Assembly (NCBI RefSeq): GCF_910594005.1
Contig: NC_057829.1
Span: 58,201,001-58,265,000, forward strand
DNA length: 64,000 nt
DNA from: Cervus elaphus
Lineage: Eukaryota; Chordata; Mammalia; Artiodactyla; Cervidae
Direction: 5' to 3'
Position 1 is the first letter of the stretch; the number at the start of each line of letters is the position of its first letter. Made by a program: the position numbers and the translations under genes. Positions 53,401 to 63,046 of this stretch are shown here, piece after piece. A model generated the notes under the pieces. That model was given only the letters and a program-made list of their open reading frames with translations. It made no database searches and was not told the DNA's origin.

Positions 53401-56400
53401 AATCCAATCTGGTGAAAACTGTAGGACTCATTAAAAAGTTGACCAGTAATAACCAGTTGCTAACATTCTGCTTTCTATGCACAAAACAGAGATATTTAAT
53501 TTGATTAATCAAAATCACCAAATGACAGATCACTCATTCTTGTACAATATAAGCAACATTTCTTAAATGTGAATCCATCTCCCCAATTCTTTTTCTATCC
53601 CAATCTTATCCCTTTGGTTCTCTTCCTTCACACTCTATAATGTGAAATCAAAATGTGTATCCATCCACTCTACTTACTGAAAAAAAAAAAATTGTGCTCT
53701 TCTATACTTGAAATCAGAAACTTTTAAATGCTCTAATTTGGGGAAGAAATACACTTTTGTTTTTTTTCCTATGATTTTTCTCACACAGTAGAAAAAAAAT
53801 TACAGGACAAGTCACAATTTATGGGAAACACAAATTGCAAATAACTTGAATCTATATATTTTTATTAAATAAAAACCTGATACTTACTGTTGACAGAACT
53901 TTCTGATTTCACTGAGGATGAATGCGCTGGGGAAAACAAAAAATGAATGTGATTAAAACAAAAAAAAAAAACAGCACTGTTTCGTCAAGAATCACTGTGC
54001 AGTGGTATAACAGCCATAGCTATAACCAGAATTCTTCCAAGTAGTCTAGTTTACTTTCTAGTCAACTTTATAGTCTAGTAAACTTTACTTTATATCTTGC
54101 AGGAAAGCACTTCAAAGTCTTCTAATCTTCCCTGTTCCTTTGACTTATCTCCCTAATTAAAATGTTAGGTCCTTTTAGGCAGGGGTATTTTATGCTCTTG
54201 TACAGGCTGGAATACCTAGCACAAAACTTAAAAAATAATAAACACCTATAAAAAATATCTCATGCTGCTAGCGGGGAAAAAAGCTCATAGATTACCTACA
54301 ACATAACCAACATTTTATCTACAGATTTTCAACATTCAAGAGCAGTTTACAAATAAATAGTTTTTCTTAATACTTTTTTGAAGATCATATACAGGTAAGA
54401 ATTCACAGTAACTGAAAATCACAGAAAAAATTATGTCATAAAACATTTGAGTTCCACAATGGTTACCCAGTGAGAGAAACAGAAAAGTACTGAAGACGTA
54501 TTACTTAAAAAAAAAAATTATTATATATACAGTGTCCTGCTGGAAGACCTCAGGGGAAATATTTCTGAAGCCTGCTAAGTCAGAAAAGAACATAACAGAT
54601 GAAGTACCAGTTCCTCCAACCTCTCTGGATGAAAGTGAAAGTCATTCAGCCGTGTCTGATTCTTTGCAACCCCATGTCCTATACAGTCCATGGAATTCTT
54701 CAGGCCAGAATATTGGAGGGGGTAATCTTTCCCTTCTCCAGGGGATCTTCCCATCCCAGGGATCGAACCCAGGTCTCCTGCATTGAGGGTGCATTCTTTA
54801 CCAGCTGACCCACAAGGGAAGCCCAAGAATACTGGAGTGGGTAGTCCATCCCTTCTCCAGCAGATCTTCCTGACTGAGGAATTGAACTGGGGTCTCCTGA
54901 ATTGCAGGTGGATTCTTTATCAACTGAGCTTTCAGGGAAGCCCACCTCTCTGGGTAGATCTCATAATTAGTCCAAGTTGTCACACGAATGATCCCTTAAG
55001 GCCAGACAAGAGGGTGTGAGAGGCACAGGATAAAGATTCCAAAGAAAAGCAAGACCTGGACTGCCACCAAGTGCTTTATGTTATTGTTTCTTTACTCCTA
55101 CTTATTTCCCAGCCATCAGAGAGCAAATAAAACATGGTTAGCCCTCCTGTAGCAAAAGAAACATGCTCTTCTCTGTCATGTAAGGAACATGATACCTGCT
55201 TCCAAGTGTCTATTATCTTAAAAAAGGCACACAGTTGTAACTAAAAGGAAGAAGTTGTAGGTTTGGATTAAATATTAAGAAAAACCTGCTAGCAATTACA
55301 ACTATCTGAAATGTAAAGGAATATTTTGGATAATGGGTTCTTTTTCTCTGGAGGTGTTAAAGCTAAGGCAGAACAAGTACATGATAAAGAGCAGAGCATC
55401 TCAGACTTTATTGTGCATATGAGTCATCCTGGGAACCTGAAGTCAACTGTAATTCAGGAGATCTGCAAGGGTCTGAGGTTATACATTTCTAACAAGCTCC
55501 CAAGTGATGATAATGCAGAGGACCATATTTTGAAAGGCTAAACCATAGAATATCTTTTCAATCATGATTTCCAGGGCTCATTTCTGATGTTCCTTGCAAC
55601 ACAGAAATTGGCTGACTTCACTGACTCACTCACCTAAGATTTACTGAATACTTACTATTGGGAGCAAGCACTGTGCTTACGAACTGGGGATAAAGAATTA
55701 AACAAGTCACACAGTCCTTTCCTTAACAGAAAATAAATTATTCCAAGAGTGGTATGTATTTCTAAAGTAGAGTGCAGGGTGCTATCAGAATGTGCTAACA
55801 GGGAACTAGCCTTGCCTGGAAAAGTAGAGTGAAAGGAATTAGACAAGGCCTATTCAAGGAGCTGATCTTGGGGGCAGGATGGAGGTGGAGAAATAAGATC
55901 TTGAACTTTCTGCCAAGACAGTTTACCTAAATATCCCTTTGTGTTCATACCTGCCAAAGGAGACTGGTCCCCAAGTCCAGTTATTGATCTTTCTTACATT
56001 TTCTCTATCTGTTGGTTCAGCTATCTAGCCATCCAATTATCTACCCATCTACCTATTTAACATTCTGTATAATGGTAACCTGAGTGATGGGAGTTGACAG
56101 GATCACACAGGGAGAACAGAGAGAAAAAAGGTCTGTAAGAGCCCTGAGCAATTCCAACACCTAAGGGTAAGACTGAGGAGAAACTATAGTCTAAAACGGC
56201 TGGGGAGAGATCAAAAAGATAGGAAGAAAAGTCAAGAAAGTAGGTTGCTTTGAGGAATGTCAGCAGTCCAAAGGCAGCTGAGATATTAAGCATTTATTAA
56301 TTACTATTCAAGTTTGGGACACATTAAGGTGGCCCGGCAGGAAAGTATCACATCAAGATGAACCTAGTTACAGATGATCAATCACAAATATCAATAAAAA

Positions 56401-59400
56401 GATATTAAACAGGTTTATATGGTCCTCCTAAAGTCTGATAAAATGTTGTCATTTTCTGCTTCATACCAAAGCTGAAAAAGAAAGAACTATATCTGATACT
56501 CTCTACCAAAGATACTCCAAATAAAGAGTAAATAAGAAAGATGTCTCAATTCCACTTTGCTTGGGTTTTCTGTCTCTGAAATTTTCTTATTCTTTATTAT
56601 TTATGCCTAACATGTGCTAGTGGGGTGCTGGGGACAGAGCAATGAACACAGCAGACAGAACTCCTGCTCTCTTTGTGCTTTTATGTAACTGTCATATGTG
56701 TAATGAGGGAAAAGTTCTAGAGTTGTGACAGCATTATAAACGGGAGTCCTAATTTAGATTCGTGGTCAGAGAAGGATCCCTGAGGAAGTGACATTTAAGC
56801 TTAGAACTGAAGGATCAGTTAGGATGGGCCTGGAGGTTTTAGAGAGAGAAAGCAGCATCTATGCAGTCCTTAAATGTACAGAAGTTTGGCATTTTCTAGA
56901 AATTGAAAGGCTATGTGGGTGGAGTGTGAAAGTAACATGAAGAGTAGTGAGAAACAAGCCTTGTATGCTGGATCATTTAGACCCTTTGGGCTTTGTCCAG
57001 ACATTGGTTACATATTAAGAACAACAGGAAATCACTGCTAGATGGAGAATGGATTAAGAGAAGGGAGGTGGGATGACAAGACAGTGGTGGAAACACTAAG
57101 GATAATATAGTAGTAGCCTAGATGAGAACACATAGTTAGTTTGAACGAGAGCAGAAAAAACTTGAGAAATACATAACCCGGGATAAAACTGATGGGATTT
57201 ACATAAACATGGAAAGAGGAGTCTGGCAGGCTAGAGTCTGTGGGGTCGCAAATAGTTGGACACAACTGAGCAACTGACACACACAAGGATAATTTCCAGA
57301 CTTCTGATGTTAGCTTTTAGGCTGACAGACGTATCAGCTACTGAAATACAGAACACTAAAGGAAAAACATCTTCTAAGGAAGATCACATGAATATATAAC
57401 TTGAGGGATGCAACCTCATCCTTAGTCACGAGTATCCAGCTACCTAATTACCTATTTTGGAGGTCCTGTATAAACTTTACATTGTAGGGATTAACTCTTT
57501 AATTTGGAATATGCAATGACTAACATGATGTCATATTATGACATAAATATGTAACGGTGAATGTTACAAAATCTTCAAATACAATACATTAAATATTTTA
57601 CTGGCACATGAGAATAAAAAACTTTTAAATCTCAAATGAGATTCTCACATTTATTAATTAAAATTTATTTTGAAGTTTAGAACATGATTTATAGACAAAA
57701 AAGACATTCTGTTTCAATACCATTTCTCAATAAACAGTAAAATACCAGTATTTTTCTTCTCATTATCTATCAATTTTACCAAGTCTAAAACTTGGCAATA
57801 CTGTATGTTTGAATGTATCATGACATGCTGGAAGGAAAAAATGTACATAATATAACATGTCTAATGATCATAGCTGGAGCAAGGGAGCCCTCTCCTGTTC
57901 AAGTATTATGTTAACACTAGCCAGAATCTAATTCAATCTACCATTACCTACCTAATTTAGTCCAATTCACTCTAAGTTACAGTTAATTTGACTCTAATAC
58001 GGACTGAAAAAAACAACCCACAGCAACCTTCATTAAAACTATGTACCAAGTACTATGCAAATGGCTTACATACATTATCTGAGCTAAGGTACAATTATCA
58101 TGACCACTGTCTAAACTAAGGCACAGCTTAAGGACTGCTGAGGAACAAGTAAGCAGTTGACCTGGATTTGAATTTAACAATTACTTGCTAACTGTATGTG
58201 CACAATACCATGTTAGGTTCTGAGGATACATACATATCAATCTCTATCATTTCAAGAAGCCCATTAGCTAGGGAGAAAAATCAAACAGACCATGATCATT
58301 GAAATCACAATGCTATAATTTTATACTGACTTATAGATTATGTACTGACGTACAGTGTTCAAAGTGCCTTTCACGTTCTTATTTGATTCTCCACCATAAG
58401 CACCAGCAATACAGAAACCAGGTAGTCACGTCATTACTGTGTAGGTGTATGGGGAAAGTAAAACTCAAGAAATTCAGTGACTTGCTTAATGTAACATGTC
58501 TATAACAAACAAATCCAGAAATCAGAGTGCTGTTACAATACTACACCATTTGCAAAAATGAATCAAAACTGACCTTGTTCTTGAAACTTCTATAAGTTAC
58601 TATAAATTTGTCTCTAAATTCTCCAGTTTCCTTTCAAATACTATAGAACAGAATTGTAAATGCATTTACTAATTAAACTCTTAAATTTGAGACATATGGC
58701 AGACTATCCTTTATGTTCAGAAATATGAGTAAATATTATATTTTAATTCCCATTTACCTTTATCCTTTTTCTTAGAGGTCTCTTTTACAGAAGATAATTT
58801 GGGTTTTTTATGTGTTGACTCTTCAGAATCTTTTTTGGCTTTATCCTTTCTTTTTTTTGACTTGACTTCTTTTCTCCTTTATGTTGAACAATATAAAATT
58901 AAAAATAACTTTTTCAACTAAGCTTTACAAAAAATAAAAATCAATGGGCAAAAAAAGTTAAATTAGTTGAAGTATTCATTTAAAACGTAATTACATAACA
59001 AGAAATGCTTAAATGAGTGTAAATATTGCAGGTTAGTATATTACTTTAGCCACTTCTATAAGATTACAAAGTCTGAGACAAAAGTAAGGTAATTAGCACT
59101 TGGAGACAAAATTATTTTTTGTAAGTTTTATATAAAACCTTAGTAAATGTAATCATTGTTTTACTCATTTCCTTTTTAGATTCTATCATTTTGTTGTTGT
59201 TCAGTCACCCAGTCGTGTCTGACTCTGTGACCCTATCATTTAGCCATTCTAAAAAATTACAAAAACAAATCTCATTTCCCTCCACATAATTCATTATCTA
59301 TCTACACTTTGAAAAAACACATAGAACAAAAGAAGCCACTGTACAGCTCTAAACCAGTAAATAGAAAATCATTCTCTTAATAATAAAGGAGAATAAAATA

Positions 59401-62400
59401 GAGGTATAATGGAATGAGAATGGAAGGGCTTATTGTTAACTCACACGTCTACTTTATACCACTTATCTTTTCACTGCTACAGCTTTACCTTTTGTTGTTG
59501 TTGTTCACTAAGTTGTGTCCCACTCTTTTGTGACTTCATGGGCTGTAGCCTACCAGGCTCCTTGGTCCATGAGATTTCCCAGGCAAGAATACCGGAGTGG
59601 GTTGCCATTTCTCACTCCAGAGGATCTTCCAGACCCAGGGATCAACCCCGTGTCTCCTGCACTGGAAGGTGGGTTCTTGACCACTGAACCACCTTGGAAA
59701 CCCCTTATTTTTTTTAGGCCAGGTTTATAAGGCTGTCAGTACCATAGTTGGCAAGTGATTGATTTTAATTGCGCGGATAAGGCAGTTGGATGGCATCACC
59801 GACTCAAAGGATGTGAGTTTGAGCAAACACTGGGAGATGGTGAATGACAGGGAAGCCTGGCGTGCTGCAGTCCACGGGGTCACAAAGAATTGGACATGAC
59901 TGAGAGACTGAACAACAAAGAAAAGAAACATGAAATAGGAAAAGGTGATAAGGCTGAAACTGAGACTGGGAAAAAGGATGAAGAGACAACAGAGAGGATT
60001 ACTTTCAAGAAAGCTGTTATCAAAACTTTCAAATTAAGATACTTATACGAAGTACTACAATACTGTTTAAGACAGTAATAACTTTTTGTCTCTTATAAGA
60101 ATAATTCAATTTTGAAATAAAGTTCAAAACTCAAGGTCAAAAGTACATCTTTGGTATCTTTCAGAATCATTGATGGAGAAGAGAAATCATGTAATCTGAA
60201 AAAAACTGCTAATTTTAAGAATTTAAAAAATTTTAATTATTTTTAATAGCTAAATATTAGATAAGGGTCATTCACAACACAGCTGATTATAAATATATAT
60301 ACATTTTATAAAGTTGTAGAATCTTATGTTAAGACTTTCAAGCATTATTCAGAACATGAAACCCAACTGCCACAATCATGCCAGGTCATACAGATTTTGC
60401 TTGAGCATCTTCAATGCCTGGGATTTCATTAGGCTCTGTTTACCATATGCCAGACACTGTGTCAAGCATTTTATATGCATTTTCATTTAATCCCCACAAT
60501 AAGCTTAGTATCCTCATTTTTAGAAATAATAAATTTGAGTCTTATAAAGGTTAAGTAGTTTGCCCAAGGATATGACTAGGAAGTGGAGCAGCTGAGAGGA
60601 ATATACAGGGGTGTGATTTCAAAGCCCATGATCTATATATGCTGCACGTTGCAGAGCACTGATTCTCCTCCCCTACTCAATATGGCAGACGATCTAGCTC
60701 ATTCAGTAGGAGCCTGACTTTAAAAACTGAAATGATTATAGAGGTATAATCCTTTTTAAGAATGATAAACTCTAAAACACTGTTTAAAGGAGATGTAGGA
60801 ATCACATTATAAAGACCTGATTTACAATATAGTTTCTAAGAGTATTTCAGTATCTGAACACCGATTTCAAAACAAAAGCTCTAGCATCTGCCTGCTACTC
60901 TGCATAGGCCTTCACATTTAACACTGCTTGGCTAGAGTTAGGTATGACGAACATTCAGTACCCTGGTTTATGTGGTCATATGGCAATGCTGGATGGTGTA
61001 TGCACTCAAGTAATGAACATCAACCACTCAAGTTTACTTTAGACAGCTAGTGCAGGGAATGACTACATCCAAGACTACTAAAATTAACAACCACATTTTA
61101 AAAGATCATATTACCTGTGATGAAAATTTAACTTAAAGGAACATTCTTGGCATAATCCTAAAAAAAAAGGAAAAAAAAGTAACACCACTGGACTGCTAAA
61201 TTTTTTATCACTGCACTGCTACTTTACTTTTAATATCATAAACTGTCATGTTTCTTTACATTCTTTCATTGTAACGGGAAAAAAATAAACTGAAGAAAAC
61301 AATCTGATTCTCTTCCACCTCAAAAAAAAAAAAAAAATATATATATATAAAATAAAAACTGTATTAGGATGCTTGAGAAATTGAAAATATTCTGCCACTG
61401 CTTTAGAAAACTATGCCATCAATTTATTCTAAAAGCAAACTGTTGTGCTCGCTTCGGCAGCACATATACTAAAAGCAAACTATTTCATTCATAGGCAGCA
61501 TTAATGTGTATCTCAAATCAAAGACATCCAGTAACAGTAGTGTGGGTATAGTCGTCTCCTCTGAAGTACTCTAAGAGTTTTCAAATGGAAAAGAGCTTTT
61601 GAAAAAGTTCCACAATTGTTGTTTCTTTTTTACTTTAATCTCAATTCATACTAGGTGACTCTTCCTCATAAAACAGGAGGAACTCGGAAACCAGTCTTCA
61701 TTGGAGTGTACTAAGTAGCATATGAAATTAAAAGATACTTAACTCCTTGGAAGGAAAGTTATGACCAACTTAGACAGCATATATAAAAAGCAGAGACGTA
61801 CTTTGCCAACAAAAGTCCGTCTAGTCAAGGCTATGGTTTTTCCAGTAGTCATGTATGGATGTGAGAGTTGGACTATAAAGAAAGCTCAGCACCGAAGAAT
61901 TGATGCTTTTGAACTGTGGTGTTGGAGAAGACTCTTGAGAGTCCCTTGGACTGCAAGGAGATCCAACCAGTCCATCCTAAAGGAGATCAGTCCTGAACAT
62001 TCATTGGAAGGACTGATGCTGAAGCTGAATTCCAATACTCTGGCCACCTGATGAGGAGAACTGACTCATTTGAAAAGACCCTGATGCTGGGAAAGATTGA
62101 AGGTGGGAGGAGAAGGGAACGACAGACGATGAGATGGTTGGATGGCACCACCGACTCAATGGGCATGAGTTTGGGTAAACTCTGGAAGTTGGTGATGGAC
62201 AGGGAGGGAGGCCTGCCTGGCGTGCTGCAGTCCATGGGGTCACAAAGTCGGACACGACTGAGTGACTGAACTGAACTGAAGTAGCATATGGGGAAAACCT
62301 TGATCTCTACCTGGAGGGAGCAGAACACTCTTATAGCACATTTATTTAGGAACCAGAGAAAGTTGTTAACATGATGCAGAGAAGACGCTGACACAAAAGA

Positions 62401-63046
62401 CTAGCTCAGGAAAAAAAAAAGGATGAACAACAGAGTCTAAAATATGCATGTTAAGAGAAAATGCTGTATTCTGGGTTATAATCTTAAGCATTTAAGACAG
62501 ATATTGAGAACAATTTGCCCTCTTAAATTTTTTTCTTTATTGCCACAAAGAGAGCAGATTTATTATCTACACCATAACAATATGGCTATTAACTAATGTG
62601 AGATTTTACAGTGCCTTTTCTGATATCACTCTGACTCCCACTTGGCATCTCAGTCTACACTGACATTCTCAAATTAACAGACAGAGGTCTTCACTTTACA
62701 AATTACTGGTTTACATTTGGCATTAGAACTATTTCATCTAAATGTCACAGAAATGCTGAGAAAAAAGTTTCAGGCTCAAAAGTTCTTTGCAACTTTAGCA
62801 AGCTCTGAGAAAAAGAGTTTCCAAGAAGATACCTTAAGCATTTTAAATTGAATATTAAATTGCTTATATACTTTCAAACTAAATTACTAAACTTTGAAGG
62901 AATCAATCACAACCCATCTGAAGTCAACTTACTTAATTTAACAAGTGCATTTCTTTTTTCACCATGCTCAGTATAACCAAAATTAACTTCCCAACTCTTT
63001 AAGCCTTCTTTTTCATCACAACATTTATTTCCACAGCAAAACTGGC
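44083..63046 (-). CDS. FRA10AC1: FRA10AC1 protein (partial, last six coding exons)
   Basis: On the minus strand six short exons (62933-63046, 61115-61157, 58758-58876, 53888-53926, 46286-46364, 44083-44125) join in phase into the C-terminal part of FRA10AC1, ending with stop TGA at 44083-44085. The gene is named for the rare fragile site FRA10A; its human protein is nuclear and reported with the spliceosome. The first visible exon holds QFCCGNKCCDEKEGLKSWEV and the next LCQEC, so a Cys pair plus CxxC may bind metal, which I infer. A long Lys-rich, probably nuclear-localising segment follows (RRKEVKSKKRKDKAKKD), then Ser-rich and acidic stretches, ending EEEFDEYFQDLFL. The human protein is about 315 residues, so about 60 percent of the coding region lies to the right. 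The gene is convergent with PDE6C, as in human. No frame break is seen. Confidence 0.93.
44238..44260. repeat. (TA)n microsatellite
   Basis: About ten TA units in FRA10AC1 intron sequence between the last two coding exons. Confidence 0.9.
44423..44470. repeat. 24-bp perfect tandem duplication
   Basis: The unit starting TTGGTTGACTTTATTACTCT occurs at 44423-44446 and again at 44447-44470 without a mismatch. Confidence 0.95.
44690..44872 (+). repeat. MIR
   Basis: Well-kept MIR: AGTCCTAGCTCTGTCAGCTA, AAGCAAGTTATTTAACTTCT, GAGCTGTTGTGAAGATTAAG. Confidence 0.75.
45690..45815 (-). repeat. MIR
   Basis: Minus-strand MIR: ATTTATTGAGCACTTATTAT, CAGGTGCTTTATATTCTTAA, GATTTTCACAATAAAC. Confidence 0.6.
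46286..46364 (-). CDS. FRA10AC1: FRA10AC1 acidic exon (79 bp)
   Basis: Minus strand; acceptor TAAACAG, donor gtaagt. Encodes (R)NSDEEESASESELWKGPLPE then TDEKS and two bases of Gln. Confidence 0.93.
46900..47470 (+). mobile_element. Old L1 (L1M) 3'-region with AT-rich tail
   Basis: Sense L1M 3' text: CTCATACACTGTTAGGAGTA, GAAAATCTGGAAATATAGAT, GGATTTGGTTAAATAAATAC, with an (AT)-rich stretch at 47300-47340. Confidence 0.55.
47936..48108 (-). mobile_element. Bov-tA SINE head fragments, two in series
   Basis: CAGGAGATCTTCCCGACCCA, GGATCGAACCCTAGTCTC and TCTTTACCACTAGGTGC, then a second partial head TTGCATTGGCAGGCAGTTTC. They sit just upstream of the long BovB. Confidence 0.75.
48220..49766 (+). 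mobile_element. BovB (RTE LINE), 5'-truncated reverse-transcriptase part
   Basis: The longest LINE piece in the window, in a FRA10AC1 intron and antisense to that gene. It reads through reverse-transcriptase fragments (AFDCVDHNKLWKILKEMGIP near 48715; VPWTARRSNQSILKEI near 49430) to the BovB C-terminus (WRAAVHGVADSRT) and the GAACTGAAACTGAAACTGA tail. The frame is broken by at least a shift near 48890 and a premature stop near 48450. The catalytic YxDD segment is missing near 49000. Near-identical 13-bp sites TGAACTAACAAAA (48207-48219) and TGAGCTAACAAAA (49767-49779) look like target duplications. Confidence 0.9.
50112..50402 (+). mobile_element. Bov-tA SINE with duplicated head
   Basis: A first partial head (GCTTCCCAGGTGGTGCTAGT..CCAATGCAGGAAACATACGA) is followed by a second full unit (GGTTGCGCTAGTGGTAAAGA to GGACATGATTGAGCACGTGT). 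Confidence 0.85.
50403..50439. repeat. (AC)n microsatellite in a SINE tail
   Basis: About 18 uninterrupted AC units directly after the Bov-tA tail. Confidence 0.97.
51330..51475 (-). repeat. MIR
   Basis: Minus-strand MIR: ACATGCTTTACATGTCTATT, CATCCATTTTACAGACAGAA. Confidence 0.55.
51560..51690 (+). repeat. MIR
   Basis: Plus-strand MIR: ATAGCTCTGCCATTAATCAG, TCTGACCTTAGGCAATTTAT, CTACAAAATGGGAT. Confidence 0.65.
53888..53926 (-). CDS. FRA10AC1: FRA10AC1 micro-exon (39 bp)
   Basis: Minus strand; acceptor TTTCCCCAG, donor gtaagt. Encodes (A)HSSSVKSESSVN and the first base of Arg. Both the phase and the Ser-rich sequence fit between the basic exon and the acidic exon. Confidence 0.9.
54630..54943 (-). 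mobile_element. Dimeric Bov-tA SINE
   Basis: Same two-unit layout as at 16826-17104: body and head complement (ACCAGCTGACCCACAAGGGA), then GAATACTGGAGTGGGTAGTC to GAGCTTTCAGGGAAGCCCA. This copy keeps the first unit's tail (AGTCATTCAGCCGTGTCTGA). Confidence 0.85.
55393..55545 (+). mobile_element. MER5A-like hAT relic
   Basis: CATATGAGTCATCCTGGGAA, ATTTCTAACAAGCTCCCAAG, TGATGATAATGCAGAGGACC match the MER5A order. Confidence 0.7.
56590..57060 (+). repeat. L2-like repeat
   Basis: ACATGTGCTAGTGGGGTGCT, GGGACAGAGCAATGAACACA, GATCCCTGAGGAAGTGACAT follow the L2 3' region loosely. Confidence 0.4.
57215..57287 (+). mobile_element. BovA 3'-end fragment
   Basis: AGAGGAGTCTGGCAGGCTAG through TTGGACACAACTGAGCAACT and a short AC tail. 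Confidence 0.85.
58020..58178 (-). repeat. MIR
   Basis: Minus-strand MIR: ATGTACCAAGTACTATGCAA, CATACATTATCTGAGC, AACTAAGGCACAGC. Confidence 0.5.
58758..58876 (-). CDS. FRA10AC1: FRA10AC1 Lys-rich exon (119 bp)
   Basis: Minus strand. Encodes (R)RKEVKSKKRKDKAKKDSEES then THKKPKLSSVKETSKKKDK and one base of the next codon. It is a basic low-complexity segment with nuclear-localisation character. Donor gtaaat; the acceptor CATAAAG has a poor pyrimidine tract. Confidence 0.92.
59192..59232 (-). mobile_element. 41-bp BovA tail insertion with target duplication
   Basis: Only the SINE end remains (TTCAGTCACCCAGTCGTGTC with a GTT-repeat tail). The 9-bp CTATCATTT at 59183-59191 and 59233-59241 flanks it. 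Confidence 0.85.
59493..59703 (-). mobile_element. Bov-tA SINE
   Basis: GTT-repeat tail complement, CACTAAGTTGTGTCCCACTC, GAGTGGGTTGCCATTTCTCA and the head complement TTGACCACTGAACCACC. Confidence 0.92.
59777..59920 (+). mobile_element. BovB 3'-end fragment
   Basis: Matches the BovB terminus (GGATGGCATCACCGACTCAA..GGCGTGCTGCAGTCC..GACATGACTGAG) and ends in an AACAACAAAG tail. Only about 140 bp remain. Confidence 0.88.
60425..60640 (-). repeat. MIR
   Basis: Minus-strand MIR with good order: CATATGCCAGACACTGTGTC, CATTTAATCCCCACAATAAG, AAGTAGTTTGCCCAAGGATA, AGGAAGTGGAGCAGCTGAG. Confidence 0.65.
61115..61157 (-). CDS. FRA10AC1: FRA10AC1 exon (43 bp)
   Basis: Minus strand; acceptor TTTTTTTAG, donor gtaata. 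Encodes (R)LCQECSFKLNFHH and two bases of Arg. LCQEC supplies a CxxC pair. Confidence 0.93.
61429..61481 (+). mobile_element. U6 snRNA 5'-end fragment inserted with target-site duplication
   Basis: Positions 61445-61474 match the first 30 nt of U6 snRNA (GTGCTCGCTTCGGCAGCACA and on to ACTAAAA). The 13-bp direct repeat CTAAAAGCAAACT flanks it at 61429-61441 and 61469-61481; the right copy overlaps the last U6 bases. No A-tail or other retroelement sequence is attached. It lies in a FRA10AC1 intron and is too short to be a U6 gene. Confidence 0.8.
61725..62280 (+). mobile_element. BovB 3' end, 5'-truncated, with target duplication
   Basis: About 555 bp of BovB 3' sequence (MTNLDSIYKKQRRTLPTKVR at the start, GACTGAACTGAACTGAA at the end). 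It is flanked by AAGTAGCATATG at 61713-61724 and 62279-62290. It carries small frame breaks and lies in the same FRA10AC1 intron as the U6 fragment. Confidence 0.92.
62933..63046 (-). CDS. FRA10AC1: FRA10AC1 exon with Cys-rich core (114 bp)
   Basis: Minus strand; acceptor TTTGCAG, donor gtaagt. Encodes (G)QFCCGNKCCDEKEGLKSWEV then NFGYTEHGEKRNALVKL and one base of Arg. The WEVxFxYxExGE core is the most conserved part of the family. Confidence 0.94.

Larger units (their letters stand above)
46365..53887 (-). other. FRA10AC1 intron between acidic exon and micro-exon
   Basis: 7.5 kb. Holds an L1M region, SINE fragments, the long BovB, a Bov-tA with AC repeat and two MIRs. 51720-53880 is AT-rich with nothing recognised. 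Confidence 0.85.
53927..58757 (-). other. FRA10AC1 intron before the micro-exon
   Basis: 4.8 kb with a dimeric SINE, MER5A, L2-like text, a BovA fragment and a MIR; no coding signal. Confidence 0.85.

Noticed and set aside
61445..61474. A functional U6 snRNA gene
   Set aside because: Only the first 30 nt are present and there is no proximal sequence element, TATA box or T-run terminator.
61987..62394. A 135-codon minus-strand open frame
   Set aside because: Antisense of the BovB 3' end at 61725-62280.
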